NCBI GenBank assembly: GCA_026415195.1
Contig: JAOAHO010000012.1
Span: 1-60,247 of the forward strand
DNA: 60,247 nt
Reading direction: 5' to 3'
From: Bacteroidia bacterium
Lineage (GTDB): Bacteria > Bacteroidota > Bacteroidia > B-17B0 > Aurantibacillaceae
A program made the position numbers and the translations under genes. How positions within the stretch are numbered: the first letter of the stretch is position 1; each line of letters starts with the position of its first letter. Shown here one piece after another: positions 19,985 through 29,301 of the stretch. Below the pieces are notes generated by a model. The model did not search any database, was not told the DNA's origin, and was given only the letters and a program-made list of their open reading frames with translations.

Positions 19985-22753
19985 ATGCTTTTGTCTAAAA
20001 GAATACTTACCATAGTTATTGTTTTTTTGTTTTTAATACTAAAAATAAAGCCTACTCATAACAAAGCCGGCGAAATCATATACAAAAGAATTCAACCCAC
20101 TGCCACGTTAGTTAACGGAGTATATGTTCCCATTTTTAAATTTGAATTCATTATTCGGACCTATACAGAAATCAACAGTCCCGGAGGAAATGCCGATCGT
20201 TGTAAACTGACATTGCATCTTGGTAATGGTGATAGTTTGGTTCTTCCCAGAACGAACGGTCCTGCCGGTCCAACCTCGGGTGATTGTGCCGGTACATTTA
20301 GCGGTCAGGTTATTAACCCTACCACTAAATATAATGAATACAAAGGGGTTTATCAATATGCCAATCCGGGTATTTACAAAGTTTATGTTTATGATCCAAA
20401 CCGAAATGAAGGGGTAGTCAACATTCCGAATTCGGTGGATCAGCCCTTTTATCTTGAATCGCTTTTGGTGATAGATAATTTTGTTGGGTCAAACACTTCA
20501 CCCATTCTCACATCTCCTCCACTCGATCAGGCTTGCCTTGGCATTTGTTTTTATCATAATCCGGGGGCTTATGATCCCGACGGTGATAGTTTAAGTTTTG
20601 AACTAACATATTGCAGAGGAGTTGACCAACTTGGTAATATTGGACAGCCCATTCCAGGTTATACTTATCCCGCAACCGGGCCTGGGGGCAGTTTCAGCAT
20701 TCATCCGACCACCGGCCTTTTGAAATGGTGCGTCCCTCAATCGCCCACCGGAGAATATAACATTGCTTTTATCGTAAAAGAATGGCGAAAATACGGTAAT
20801 CAAAGGGTACTCATCGGGTACGTACTGAGGGATATGCAAGTAAAGGTGTTGCAATGCAGTACCAACCTTCCCCCTTTTATAAAGCCCATTTCGGATACCT
20901 GTGTGGTGGCAGGAAATCCTGTTATTAAAAATTTTGAAGTAAGCGATCCCAACAACGGCAATATAGTGCTCATTTACGGCTTGGGCGGAACCTTTACTGA
21001 TGTTAACCCTAAAGCCACCCTTTCTTTTACTTCTGCACAATTCATCGCCCCCAATACCAGCACCATTTGTACTTACACATGGTCAACGCAATGCAGCTAT
21101 ATTCGTAACCAGCCCTATCAGGTACTGATAAAAGCGGAAGATCAGCAATTGCCCGTAAAACTCACCTATTTTGAAAGTTTTTTTATTAAGGTGGTACCTC
21201 CGCCCATTCCCGGCCTGACGGTTAATCCATCGGGAGTATATATGAACCTGAATTGGCAGCCGGCTCCCTGCAATCCACCTAACAATCCGATAGTCGGCTA
21301 CATTATTCACAGAAAAGAAGATTGTATTCCGTTCAACTATGATCCCTGCAATGTTACTAAGCCCTCGTTTTATGGCTTTCAGGCAATTGATACCGTACCT
21401 CCGTCCGTTTTGTCTTTTACCGATACCAATAACGGCATGGGGTTAGTAATAGGGCAAGATTACAGTTATGTAGTTCAGGCGCTTTATTTGGACGGTTCAA
21501 TAAGCCATGCCGGTAATCCTGTGTGTCAACGCCTAAAACTTGATGTCCCTGTCTTGCTGAATGTGGATGTGATGAGCACCTCTGCCTCAGGCGGTTCTGT
21601 TTTTGTGCGATGGTCAAAGCCCAAAACCAATGCAGGTAACTTTGATACGCTTGCAAACCCCGGCCCCTACCAGTTTTTACTTTTTCATCGGCTTTCATCT
21701 ACGGGAAATTATACATTAATCCATACTATTACCAAAAATCAATTTTATCAATTTAATACCTTGCAAGACACTTCCTACATTCATTCTAATCTTAACACTG
21801 AAAGCCAACAGCACCAGTACAGAGTAGCTTTTGTTGCATCCACCGGTACCATCGGTTTCAGTTCTCCTGCCAAAAGCATTTTCCTTTCCACCACCGGCTC
21901 CGACAGAAAAATCATTCTGAACTGGAACGTACAGGTTCCATGGAAAAATAACCTTTACAGGATTTACAGGAAAAATCCATCCCAAACCGCCTATACACTA
22001 CATGCCACCGTTCCGGGCAGCGTTACTTCCTATGTTGACAGTACTTTAATCGTAAACAAATTTGTTTATTGCTATTACGTTGAATCTTCGGGGGCATATT
22101 CCTATTCTGCATTTCCCTCCCCTTTAATTAACCGTTCACAAGAATCCTGTGCTCGTGCACTGGACAATGTACCTCCTTGCAGTCCTACTATATCAGCCAA
22201 TGCCGATTGCATACAAGGCAATTTGCAGTTGAACTGGATGATCCCCAATTCCCATTGTGCTGCCGATATTACCAAATATATCCTTTTGAAAAAAGAGACG
22301 GAAAGCGAACCATTTCAATTGATTGATACGCTTTACGGAAAAGGAACACTGAGTTATTCTTTCAGCGATTTGGATGACATTGTGGGATGTTATGCCGTCA
22401 GGGCCATTGATTCAAGCTTGAATGTTAGTCCGCTTGTAGATTCCATATGCATAGAGAATTGTCCGGAATTTGAACTTCCGAACATTTTCACTGCTAACGG
22501 TGATGGTGTAAACGACTTCTTCAAAGCCATAAAAGTACGGCAAATTAAAAAAATTCACCTCACAGTTTTCGACCGTTGGGGAGTGAAAGTTTTCGAAACC
22601 GAAGATCCTTATTTTCGATGGGATGGTACAAGCATTGTCACAAAAAGAAAAGTTGCCGACGGAACGCTATTCTATGTTTGTGAGGTTTATGAAAAACGAC
22701 TTAAAGGAATCCGCAAACGCGTCCTGAAAGGATATGTACAAGTGGTAAATTAA
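19985..22753 (+). CDS. surface protein with gliding-motility-type C-terminal (type B) sorting domain
   Basis: A 922-residue exported protein with an N-terminal hydrophobic signal (ILTIVIVFLFLILKI). Several Ig/fibronectin-like beta-sandwich segments follow, including a cadherin-like stretch near residues 190-270 with SPPLDQACLG...DPDGDSLSFE. The last ~85 residues are a gliding-motility-associated type IX sorting domain: FTANGDGVNDFF, VFDRWGVKVF, and the terminal GYVQVVN. Proteins of this type are exported by the Por system to the cell surface, often as adhesins. The gene starts 70 bases from divergent kup and its TAA overlaps the next ATG (TAATG). Confidence 0.88.
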   Translation: MLLSKRILTIVIVFLFLILKIKPTHNKAGEIIYKRIQPTATLVNGVYVPIFKFEFIIRTYTEINSPGGNADRCKLTLHLGNGDSLVLPRTNGPAGPTSGDCAGTFSGQVINPTTKYNEYKGVYQYANPGIYKVYVYDPNRNEGVVNIPNSVDQPFYLESLLVIDNFVGSNTSPILTSPPLDQACLGICFYHNPGAYDPDGDSLSFELTYCRGVDQLGNIGQPIPGYTYPATGPGGSFSIHPTTGLLKWCVPQSPTGEYNIAFIVKEWRKYGNQRVLIGYVLRDMQVKVLQCSTNLPPFIKPISDTCVVAGNPVIKNFEVSDPNNGNIVLIYGLGGTFTDVNPKATLSFTSAQFIAPNTSTICTYTWSTQCSYIRNQPYQVLIKAEDQQLPVKLTYFESFFIKVVPPPIPGLTVNPSGVYMNLNWQPAPCNPPNNPIVGYIIHRKEDCIPFNYDPCNVTKPSFYGFQAIDTVPPSVLSFTDTNNGMGLVIGQDYSYVVQALYLDGSISHAGNPVCQRLKLDVPVLLNVDVMSTSASGGSVFVRWSKPKTNAGNFDTLANPGPYQFLLFHRLSSTGNYTLIHTITKNQFYQFNTLQDTSYIHSNLNTESQQHQYRVAFVASTGTIGFSSPAKSIFLSTTGSDRKIILNWNVQVPWKNNLYRIYRKNPSQTAYTLHATVPGSVTSYVDSTLIVNKFVYCYYVESSGAYSYSAFPSPLINRSQESCARALDNVPPCSPTISANADCIQGNLQLNWMIPNSHCAADITKYILLKKETESEPFQLIDTLYGKGTLSYSFSDLDDIVGCYAVRAIDSSLNVSPLVDSICIENCPEFELPNIFTANGDGVNDFFKAIKVRQIKKIHLTVFDRWGVKVFETEDPYFRWDGTSIVTKRKVADGTLFYVCEVYEKRLKGIRKRVLKGYVQVVN

Positions 22754-23961
22754 TGCACTATATTCTTTTTCAACGTCTAACGGAAGCCCTAAGCCATGTA
22801 TTTAAAAACGGAACAAAAGCAGATAAAGCACTTGAACTAATTTTCAATAAGTACAAATCCACCGGTAGTCGGGACAGAAAATGGATTGCCGGATGGTTTT
22901 ATGAGGTGGTAAGATACTATGAACGATATGCATTTTGTGCACAAACCAGGGAAAACCTCTGGGAAATTTGTGGTACTGCACTTTTGTTATCGGGGATAAA
23001 GTTGCCCGATTTTTCTGATTTTAAAAATTTAAAAAAAAGAGAAAAAACCATATGGAAAAATTTTGAATTCGCAAAAAAAGACGATTTTATTTTTGAAAGT
23101 TTTCCGAAAATCTGGAAAATATTAAATGAGAAAGAAAGATTAGAACAAAGAATTCCGGGTTGGATGAAAATGTTAAATCGTGAGGCTTTACCAATAATTC
23201 GTGTAAACACCATTAAAACATCAGCTTTAAGCTTGGAAGAAAATTTTAAGCAAAAAGGGATTTCAGTAAAAAAAGTTCCCGGATATCCTGATCTTTTCAT
23301 TCTACCCGATAAACGAAATTATTTTCAAACATCGGAATTTAAAGAAGGTTGGTTTGAATTTCAGGATACGGGTTCCTATGAAATAGGAAAATTTTGTTGT
23401 GTGAAGCCCGGTATGAAAGTCATGGACATATGTGCAGGTGCAGGGGGAAAAACATTACATTTGGCTTGTTTGATGGAAAACAAAGGCAAAATTATATGTA
23501 CCGACATTCATGAAAGCAAACTTATTGAATTGAAAAAAAGAACGGCAAGAGCAGGAATTCAGAATACCGAAATTTTCGGAATAATAAGTGATGAAAAGGC
23601 TTATGACAAACTCTTAAAGAAATATCACGAATGGGCGGATGTGGTATTGTTGGATGCACCCTGCACTGGCAGCGGTGTAATTAAAAGAAATCCTGACGTC
23701 AAATATAAAATTGATATTCGCTTTTTAAATGATACCATTGAGTTACAACGAAAAATTTTAACTAAATATTCACCATTAGTAAAAAAAAACGGTTATCTTG
23801 TATATGCTACTTGCAGTATTTTCGAATCTGAAAACGAAAAACAAACTGAATGGTTTTGCAAAGAATTTAAAATATTTAAAAAAATTGAAGAAAAATTTCT
23901 TCCTCCAACAGACATTAATGACGGATTCTATATGTGTAAATTTCAAAAAACAAGTCTATGA
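22753..23961 (+). CDS. RsmB-like rRNA cytosine-C5 methyltransferase
   Basis: This 402-residue member of the NOL1/NOP2/Sun family methylates cytosine at C5 in rRNA or tRNA. The SAM-binding motif is MDICAGAGGKTLHLA (residues 224-238), followed by CTDIHESKL. The two catalytic cysteines are Cys304 in DAPCTGSG and Cys354 in ATCSI. The N-terminal ~140 residues are helical and resemble the NusB-like part of RsmB, but are diverged. The start overlaps the preceding stop by one base, and the stop overlaps the rhodanese ATG by four bases. The exact target base cannot be assigned from sequence alone. Confidence 0.88.
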   Translation: MHYILFQRLTEALSHVFKNGTKADKALELIFNKYKSTGSRDRKWIAGWFYEVVRYYERYAFCAQTRENLWEICGTALLLSGIKLPDFSDFKNLKKREKTIWKNFEFAKKDDFIFESFPKIWKILNEKERLEQRIPGWMKMLNREALPIIRVNTIKTSALSLEENFKQKGISVKKVPGYPDLFILPDKRNYFQTSEFKEGWFEFQDTGSYEIGKFCCVKPGMKVMDICAGAGGKTLHLACLMENKGKIICTDIHESKLIELKKRTARAGIQNTEIFGIISDEKAYDKLLKKYHEWADVVLLDAPCTGSGVIKRNPDVKYKIDIRFLNDTIELQRKILTKYSPLVKKNGYLVYATCSIFESENEKQTEWFCKEFKIFKKIEEKFLPPTDINDGFYMCKFQKTSL

Positions 23962-24338
23962 AAAAAAATATCATCATGATGTTTTTCACTTGTGCTACAA
24001 CTTACATGGCACAAATAAATGTCAGTGCTGATGAATTTGAAAAAAAATTAAAATCAGACAAAAATGCCGTGTGTATTGATTTACGTACCCCTGAAGAAAT
24101 TAAAAAACATGGTAAAATTCCGTTGGCCATTGAAATCGACTGGCTTTCCAATGACAGTGAGCAAAAATTATCCGCATTAGATAAAAGCAAAAATTATTAT
24201 GTGTACTGTGCAGGAGGGGGCCGCAGTGCAGAAGCGATGGAATGGATGTTGAAAAACGGATTTAAAAACGTTATCAATCTGGAAAAAGGCTTCAATGAAT
24301 GGAAGAAAAAAGGAAAAAAAGTAGAAGAGTTAAAATAA
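23958..24338 (+). CDS. exported single-domain rhodanese
   Basis: The 126-residue protein has a short signal-like start (IIMMFFTCATTYMAQ) and a single rhodanese domain. The catalytic Cys84 lies in the loop CAGGGRSAEA, and the start of the fold is seen in CIDLRTPEEIKKHG. Rhodaneses carry persulfide on the active Cys for sulfur transfer or sensing. The likely signal peptide puts it in the periplasm. The ATGA overlap with the methyltransferase gene implies cotranscription. Confidence 0.88.
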   Translation: MKKNIIMMFFTCATTYMAQINVSADEFEKKLKSDKNAVCIDLRTPEEIKKHGKIPLAIEIDWLSNDSEQKLSALDKSKNYYVYCAGGGRSAEAMEWMLKNGFKNVINLEKGFNEWKKKGKKVEELK

Positions 24339-24434
24339 TATTTGAACTTAACTGATTAAAATCATACTGCATATTGACTCTGATCATCTTTTTTTTACCT
24401 ATACCATTAGAATTTTGCATCATAAAACAAAAAA

Positions 24435-24440
24435 AGGAGG
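24435..24440 (+). promoter_or_regulatory. strong Shine-Dalgarno site of hsp20
   Basis: AGGAGG ends 5 bases before the hsp20 ATG. Such a perfect site is unusual beside the other starts in this window, which mostly show no clear Shine-Dalgarno sequence, and it decides the hsp20 start. Confidence 0.75.
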
Positions 24441-24445
24441 TCAAT

Positions 24446-24886
24446 ATGTCAAACATTAAAAAATTCGAAAACCTTTGGGACGTACCGTCCATATTCTCTG
24501 ATTTCTTCGATACAGAGAAATTCTTTGGCAATGCGTTTCCGAACGCTTTCAAAAATCTGCCTGCCGCCAATGTTAAAGAAACCGAAAAGGAATTTAAGGT
24601 AGAGTTGTCAGCTCCCGGTTTCAAAAAAGATCAATTAAAAATTGAAATGAAAGACGATATTCTTACTATTAAAGGGGAATATCAACACGAAAAAACGGAA
24701 GAAAAAGAAACCTACACGCGCAGGGAATTTTCACAAAGTTCTTTTATCCGTAACTTTCAATTACCTTCGTCTGCCGACACCGATAAAATAAATGCAGAAT
24801 ATAAAGATGGTATACTCAATATCCATATACCTAAAAAGGAAGAGGTTATCAAAAAAAGCAGCGTAAAAGAAATTAAGCTGCAATAA
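24446..24886 (+). CDS. small heat shock protein Hsp20
   Basis: This 146-residue alpha-crystallin-type chaperone holds unfolding proteins without ATP. The alpha-crystallin domain spans residues ~37-140, with FKVELSAPGFKKDQ, a TIKGEYQ strand, RREFSQSSFIRNFQLP, and YKDGILNIHIPK, which carries the A-x-x-x-G-like L-x-I tail strand. I chose the ATG at 24446 over upstream frame extension because it follows a strong AGGAGG ribosome site by 5 bases and gives the usual Hsp20 N-terminus. The gene ends before a bidirectional terminator. Confidence 0.94.
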   Translation: MSNIKKFENLWDVPSIFSDFFDTEKFFGNAFPNAFKNLPAANVKETEKEFKVELSAPGFKKDQLKIEMKDDILTIKGEYQHEKTEEKETYTRREFSQSSFIRNFQLPSSADTDKINAEYKDGILNIHIPKKEEVIKKSSVKEIKLQ

Positions 24887-24917
24887 AGCTCAGCATGAAT
24901 TTAGTATTATGAAATTA

Positions 24918-24943
24918 AAAGCTGCTTTAGTGCAGCTTTTTTA
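24918..24943. terminator. bidirectional intrinsic terminator
   Basis: AAAGCTGC (24918-24925) and GCAGCTTT (24932-24939) form an 8-bp stem with a 6-base loop, flanked by A-rich and T-rich tracts. It lies between hsp20 (+) and the convergent exported-protein gene (-), whose stop is at 24941, and can serve both. Confidence 0.8.
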
Positions 24944-26338
24944 TTTTATATATTTTCTTTTACTAAAAAAAATTCCCCCATTGGAAGCATTAACTAACCA
25001 GATAAAATTTCGGTTTTCAAAGAAAATAATTTGCATATTTGATTCGAATGTAAATTTTTCTTTAATATCAAAAGAAGGAAAAGTAAATTTTCCAAAATTG
25101 TTTGCTTTCAAAACAAATACATTTTTTTTATAATTATCCTGTACCATTGAAATATGAAGTACCGAGTCAAAAGAATGCGGATAAAGATCTGAAAAAGAAT
25201 TAAAATCAAAGGTTGAATCTGAAAAAAATTTGTTGGGTAATGAAAGGTTCAGCTCACTAAAGACATTATTTTGCGGTTCTGAAATGATTGAAATTTTAAA
25301 AGAAGGTTGCTCCGTATGTATATTTTTGCTAAAAAAACAAACCGGAAAAAAATATCCATTTTTTAAGCCCCACCCCCACGAAGAAAATTGATATTCCACT
25401 TCACTAATTGTTTTAATCATAAAGTTCATCGGTGCAGCTTTTTCAATATTATATTCTTTTAATTTTTTTAAGTTGATATTTGTGTATACCGTCCATGTTC
25501 TGACTATTTCCATACTACTGTCCAGTATGGTAAACTGAAAAATTTTATTTCTGATTAGATTTTTAATTGTGTGTTTTCTTCCCGTTACCACATAATATTG
25601 CTTCAAAAGGGTATCGTATGAAAAACAATAAACCCGATTTATTATCGTATCGGTATCATAAGTTAATCTTTTGTAATATTTTATGTTCCCGGTTTTGTCA
25701 TCAATAGCCAATGCCCACCACCCCATTTTTTCACCTTTATTTATGTAAACATTAAGCAAAAGCGAACCATCAAATACACCGAATGATTTTATATCCGAAA
25801 CTTTTCTGTTTTTAAAATCATATTGCCATACTTTCTCATATCTTAAAAAATTTTTTTCATCAGGAACCCATTTTCGTTTATTAATAAAAAAATTTTCCTT
25901 ACTGCTATCCCTTATCCAAAAAGCTTCATAACGAAAATTTTTTTCATAAATCCTCAAGGGTAATGGAACAAACCATTCATTAACCGTATTAGCATCCAAA
26001 GATAAAATCCAATTTTTTTCTTTAGTTTCAGGAGTATACTTTAATACAGCATATTGATTAGATTTTTTCTTGTTAAAAAATACAAACATTTGTCCATGTA
26101 CAAATTTTCCCTCATATAAGACAAATCCTGCATTTTTTTCAAATGAATTTGGTAAAGAAATAGTGTCTTTTCTTTTAGGATTAGTAGAGTCTTCATAGAA
26201 TTCTAACATTAATCTTTTCTGTTCAAAGATTACTTTTATCAACTCATTTTCCGTAGGAACAAAAATGAAGCTCTGGGAAAAAACATGATAAAAAACAAAA
26301 AAATAGAATAATTTATAATATCTTTTTTGTTTGTTCAT
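24941..26338 (-). CDS. exported protein of unknown function
   Basis: A 465-residue protein with an N-terminal signal (LFYFFVFYHVFSQS). The rest is aromatic- and Lys-rich with many short strand-like segments (for example WWALAIDDKTGNIKYYKRLTYD), suggesting an all-beta or propeller-like fold, but I recognise no family and no sorting domain at the C-terminus. It overlaps the upstream MFS gene by 26 bases and is the last gene of the five-gene minus-strand run. Its base composition is more AT-rich than that of its neighbours. Confidence 0.7.
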   Translation of the reverse strand: MNKQKRYYKLFYFFVFYHVFSQSFIFVPTENELIKVIFEQKRLMLEFYEDSTNPKRKDTISLPNSFEKNAGFVLYEGKFVHGQMFVFFNKKKSNQYAVLKYTPETKEKNWILSLDANTVNEWFVPLPLRIYEKNFRYEAFWIRDSSKENFFINKRKWVPDEKNFLRYEKVWQYDFKNRKVSDIKSFGVFDGSLLLNVYINKGEKMGWWALAIDDKTGNIKYYKRLTYDTDTIINRVYCFSYDTLLKQYYVVTGRKHTIKNLIRNKIFQFTILDSSMEIVRTWTVYTNINLKKLKEYNIEKAAPMNFMIKTISEVEYQFSSWGWGLKNGYFFPVCFFSKNIHTEQPSFKISIISEPQNNVFSELNLSLPNKFFSDSTFDFNSFSDLYPHSFDSVLHISMVQDNYKKNVFVLKANNFGKFTFPSFDIKEKFTFESNMQIIFFENRNFIWLVNASNGGIFFSKRKYIK

Positions 26339-27539
26339 ATTTTAAAATTAATTTGTAATAAAAAAGAATACCGAAGATATATAAAACCGCTGTTACCAAA
26401 AACACCTGTTTAAAACTTAAACCGGAATAAAACATCTGGCCTGCCAGCAATCCGCTGATAACATAACTTCCACTCCAGATACCCGAAGTGATGGCACTTG
26501 CAAGCCCCCTTCTTTTGTCGCCTACATATTCCATTACCACTTCCGTAGTCATGGGGCCAGCCATGTTCATCAGCGGCTGACGGAGCAAAAAGGAAATCAA
26601 AGCAACCGGCAAGGCCAAATCATAAGCGCTGAAATCTTCCGTGTATGCCAGTATAATCAAAAACAAAACCGCGAGGGATTGAGTTAAAGGAACTGCAATC
26701 TTGTAGGAAAAATTTTTCTTAATCCACGGAACACTTAATGAACCAAAAGCCACCAAAACAGCTGCCAGAAAACTGAACAAGGAAAAATCCGTAGAAGGTA
26801 TTCTATGAACACGATAAAAAAATAAAGATATTAAAGGAATTGTAAAGCCCGCGCCCACCGCTATTATAAGTGTGGGTAACAATGCCTCGGAAAGCAACAA
26901 ACCGTCTTTCATCGATAAGCGATTGTTTTTTTCACTCTCTTTTACGTATTCAGCATGCATGGGAGGAGTAATCAACCACAAAGAAATAAAACCTGTCAAT
27001 GCCATTAGACATATGCCAAGCATCAAATTCTTTTCACAGAATAATTCAGGATTTATCTTGCTCAAAACATAAATCAATATCCCGCTTACAATCGATCCAA
27101 AACTCCAGGTTGAATAACTTAGAGACAAAGCATGTGTAGAGTATCCCGATGAAACATGCTTCAATAAATAAGGAATAACCGGCACTTGCATGAATGTGAA
27201 TGAAGCGCCCCAAAGGAAAAGAAGCACGGAAGCCAAAGTGAAATTTTTCAAATCCACGCCCCATACTATTCCCATACCGAGCATAGGAACCAATAAGGAA
27301 GCCCAACGAAACATTCTTAAAGTGTGCCTTCCGATTCTTAAGGCGCCCAATGGAATGGCCAGAATAAATACACCCGCAAACCTGCATACTATTTCCCATG
27401 CAATTTCATCGTTCCTGAGATACTTTTGTGCCATAAACACCGGCAACAAATACATCAGCGTAGCATTTACCATCTGAATGCAGAACTCCGCATAGATTAA
27501 CGATAAAATTCCCGAAGGAAGTTTCAGATAATCCCTCAT
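26313..27539 (-). CDS. MFS transporter, nucleoside-permease-like
   Basis: A 408-residue integral membrane protein with about 12 hydrophobic segments and a central loop near residues 205-225, the usual MFS two-bundle layout. The spacing and a LSLSYSTWSFGSIVSG helix resemble the NupG/XapB nucleoside symporter group, but key substrate residues cannot be checked, so the substrate is open. It overlaps miaA by four bases at its start and the next gene by 26 bases at its end. Confidence 0.8.
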   Translation of the reverse strand: MRDYLKLPSGILSLIYAEFCIQMVNATLMYLLPVFMAQKYLRNDEIAWEIVCRFAGVFILAIPLGALRIGRHTLRMFRWASLLVPMLGMGIVWGVDLKNFTLASVLLFLWGASFTFMQVPVIPYLLKHVSSGYSTHALSLSYSTWSFGSIVSGILIYVLSKINPELFCEKNLMLGICLMALTGFISLWLITPPMHAEYVKESEKNNRLSMKDGLLLSEALLPTLIIAVGAGFTIPLISLFFYRVHRIPSTDFSLFSFLAAVLVAFGSLSVPWIKKNFSYKIAVPLTQSLAVLFLIILAYTEDFSAYDLALPVALISFLLRQPLMNMAGPMTTEVVMEYVGDKRRGLASAITSGIWSGSYVISGLLAGQMFYSGLSFKQVFLVTAVLYIFGILFYYKLILKYEQTKKIL

Positions 27540-28432
27540 TCCAAAACTGAAAAAATTTCGTTCACTGCTGATTCAACGCTTGTATGGGAAATTATAAATT
27601 TGTTTGTCCACTGATTCATAAACCATGTTATCTGCCTTTTGGCATAACGGCGAGTGTTTTTTTCAATGAGACCCAAAATTTCTTCATCGCTTTTACCATC
27701 ATTTTCAAACCACTCCCGGTAGCCCACCGTTTTTAAAACAGGCAAATGCTTATATTGTTTCAGCATAATGGCTTCTTCTTTTAAACCCGATTGGGCCATT
27801 TGAAGAACCCTATGGCGTATGTTTTGATGCAATTTCTCCTTAGGCGGAAGTATGAGAAAATAATATATTTTGGCATTAAAATCATACTCCGGTAAATTTT
27901 CATCGGGAACTGCATCCGGATATTCATGGACAATTTCCAATGCCCTTTGAATTCTTGCGGGATTTTTTTTGTCGGTAACATCAAACCATAATTTTGATTT
28001 TTCCTTAAGCATCTGTAAAAGATACTCTGTTCCCTGCTTCAAGCGGATTTCATTGTAATATTCCCTGGTTTGGACTGATTTAAGCGGATAATCTCCGAGA
28101 CGGTTAAAAACGGACTTAATATAAAAACCCGTTCCCCCAACGAGTATCAGAGTATCATATTTGTTTAAGAGTGTTTCGATTTTCATCCTGCATTCCGATG
28201 CGAAGCGGCCTGCCGACAGTGGTTCATGTATGGAATGCGATGCAATAAAATGATGGGGAACATGACTAAGATATTCATCCGGAGGCCTTGCAACTCCAAT
28301 TTTTAATTCACGGTAAATCTGGCGGGAATCGGCAGAGATGTTTTCTGTTTTGAGTTTTTGTGCAAGCCGGTAGGCAATTTCTGTTTTGCCGGAAGCTGTC
28401 GGGCCTCCTATGACCAGAATTTTTTTGGGCAT
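27536..28432 (-). CDS. miaA: tRNA dimethylallyltransferase
   Basis: MiaA adds a dimethylallyl group to A37 of tRNAs that read codons starting with U. The P-loop GPTASGKT lies at residues 8-15, followed by ISADSRQIYREL, which contains the catalytic Asp, and later VGGTGFYIKSV. AKRQITWF occurs near the C-terminus. With 298 residues it has normal length. It lies 11 bases after yicC and overlaps the MFS gene by four bases. Confidence 0.96.
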   Translation of the reverse strand: MPKKILVIGGPTASGKTEIAYRLAQKLKTENISADSRQIYRELKIGVARPPDEYLSHVPHHFIASHSIHEPLSAGRFASECRMKIETLLNKYDTLILVGGTGFYIKSVFNRLGDYPLKSVQTREYYNEIRLKQGTEYLLQMLKEKSKLWFDVTDKKNPARIQRALEIVHEYPDAVPDENLPEYDFNAKIYYFLILPPKEKLHQNIRHRVLQMAQSGLKEEAIMLKQYKHLPVLKTVGYREWFENDGKSDEEILGLIEKNTRRYAKRQITWFMNQWTNKFIISHTSVESAVNEIFSVLE

Positions 28433-28443
28433 ATCCGTCTTGC

Positions 28444-29301
28444 TTAAACCACATTCATGGCCTGTTCGCGAAATTTTTCAATTTCTTCCTTAACGGAAAC
28501 TGCCCATTTTTGGATTCCGGCATGTGCCGCTTTATTGGAAAGGGTATTAATCTCACGGTGCAGTTCCTGGCAAAAAAAGACCATTTTTTTTCCGGGGTTT
28601 TCTTCATTCATGCACTCTTTCAGATGTTCCAGGTGCATCCCAAACCTGTCCAATTCCTCGCGTATATCCATTTTTTCGGCGTAATATATTAACTCCTGCT
28701 CCAGGCGATTCATGTCAAACTCTGCCGAAAGTTCCAAGAGTTGTTTTCTGATTTTTTCTTTTTGTATTTCTAATCTTCCTGGTTCAAGTACACGGATTTC
28801 TGAAAAATAATTTTCAATCCATTTAATTCTTTCAAGAAAAAAAGATTTCAACTTCTCCCCTTCTCTTCTTCGGAATGTATCGGCATTATGAAGCGCAGCG
28901 GTTACAACTTTTTCAATAAGGTTTCCGGAATTCAAAAGCAAACTCTCGGAATTTTTTTCCGATACCCCTTCCATGCGAATCAGTGTTGATAGCACTCCGC
29001 TCATATCGGCATTGATATCGGCTGCTGCTTTCTGAATTTCACTGTAATATTTTTTCAGGACTGAAGTATGAATCACTACCGGCAATTCCTCGTCCGAGTG
29101 AAGGGTTATGTAAATGTCCACGCGCCCGCGTTGCAAAATTTCCTCGGCTTTTTTTCTTAAAACCAAATCCTGCTCGCCCAGAAAAATATTGGAATGTAAA
29201 TAAACATCCATCCCTTTTCCATTTAGAGTACGTACATCACATTTCACTGATTTGCCCCCTTCAGCAAGGGATGCATGGCCGAAGCCCGTCATGGATTTCA
29301 T
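28444..29301 (-). CDS. YicC family endoribonuclease-like protein
   Basis: The 285-residue protein starts with the family hallmark MKSMTGFG and continues with VRTLNGKGMDVYLH. The C-terminal part has MDIREELDRFGMHLEHL and the conserved FFCQELHREINTLSNKA. YicC members act as endoribonucleases on small RNAs in E. coli. The start overlaps the EamA gene stop by four bases. Confidence 0.93.
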   Translation of the reverse strand: MKSMTGFGHASLAEGGKSVKCDVRTLNGKGMDVYLHSNIFLGEQDLVLRKKAEEILQRGRVDIYITLHSDEELPVVIHTSVLKKYYSEIQKAAADINADMSGVLSTLIRMEGVSEKNSESLLLNSGNLIEKVVTAALHNADTFRRREGEKLKSFFLERIKWIENYFSEIRVLEPGRLEIQKEKIRKQLLELSAEFDMNRLEQELIYYAEKMDIREELDRFGMHLEHLKECMNEENPGKKMVFFCQELHREINTLSNKAAHAGIQKWAVSVKEEIEKFREQAMNVV

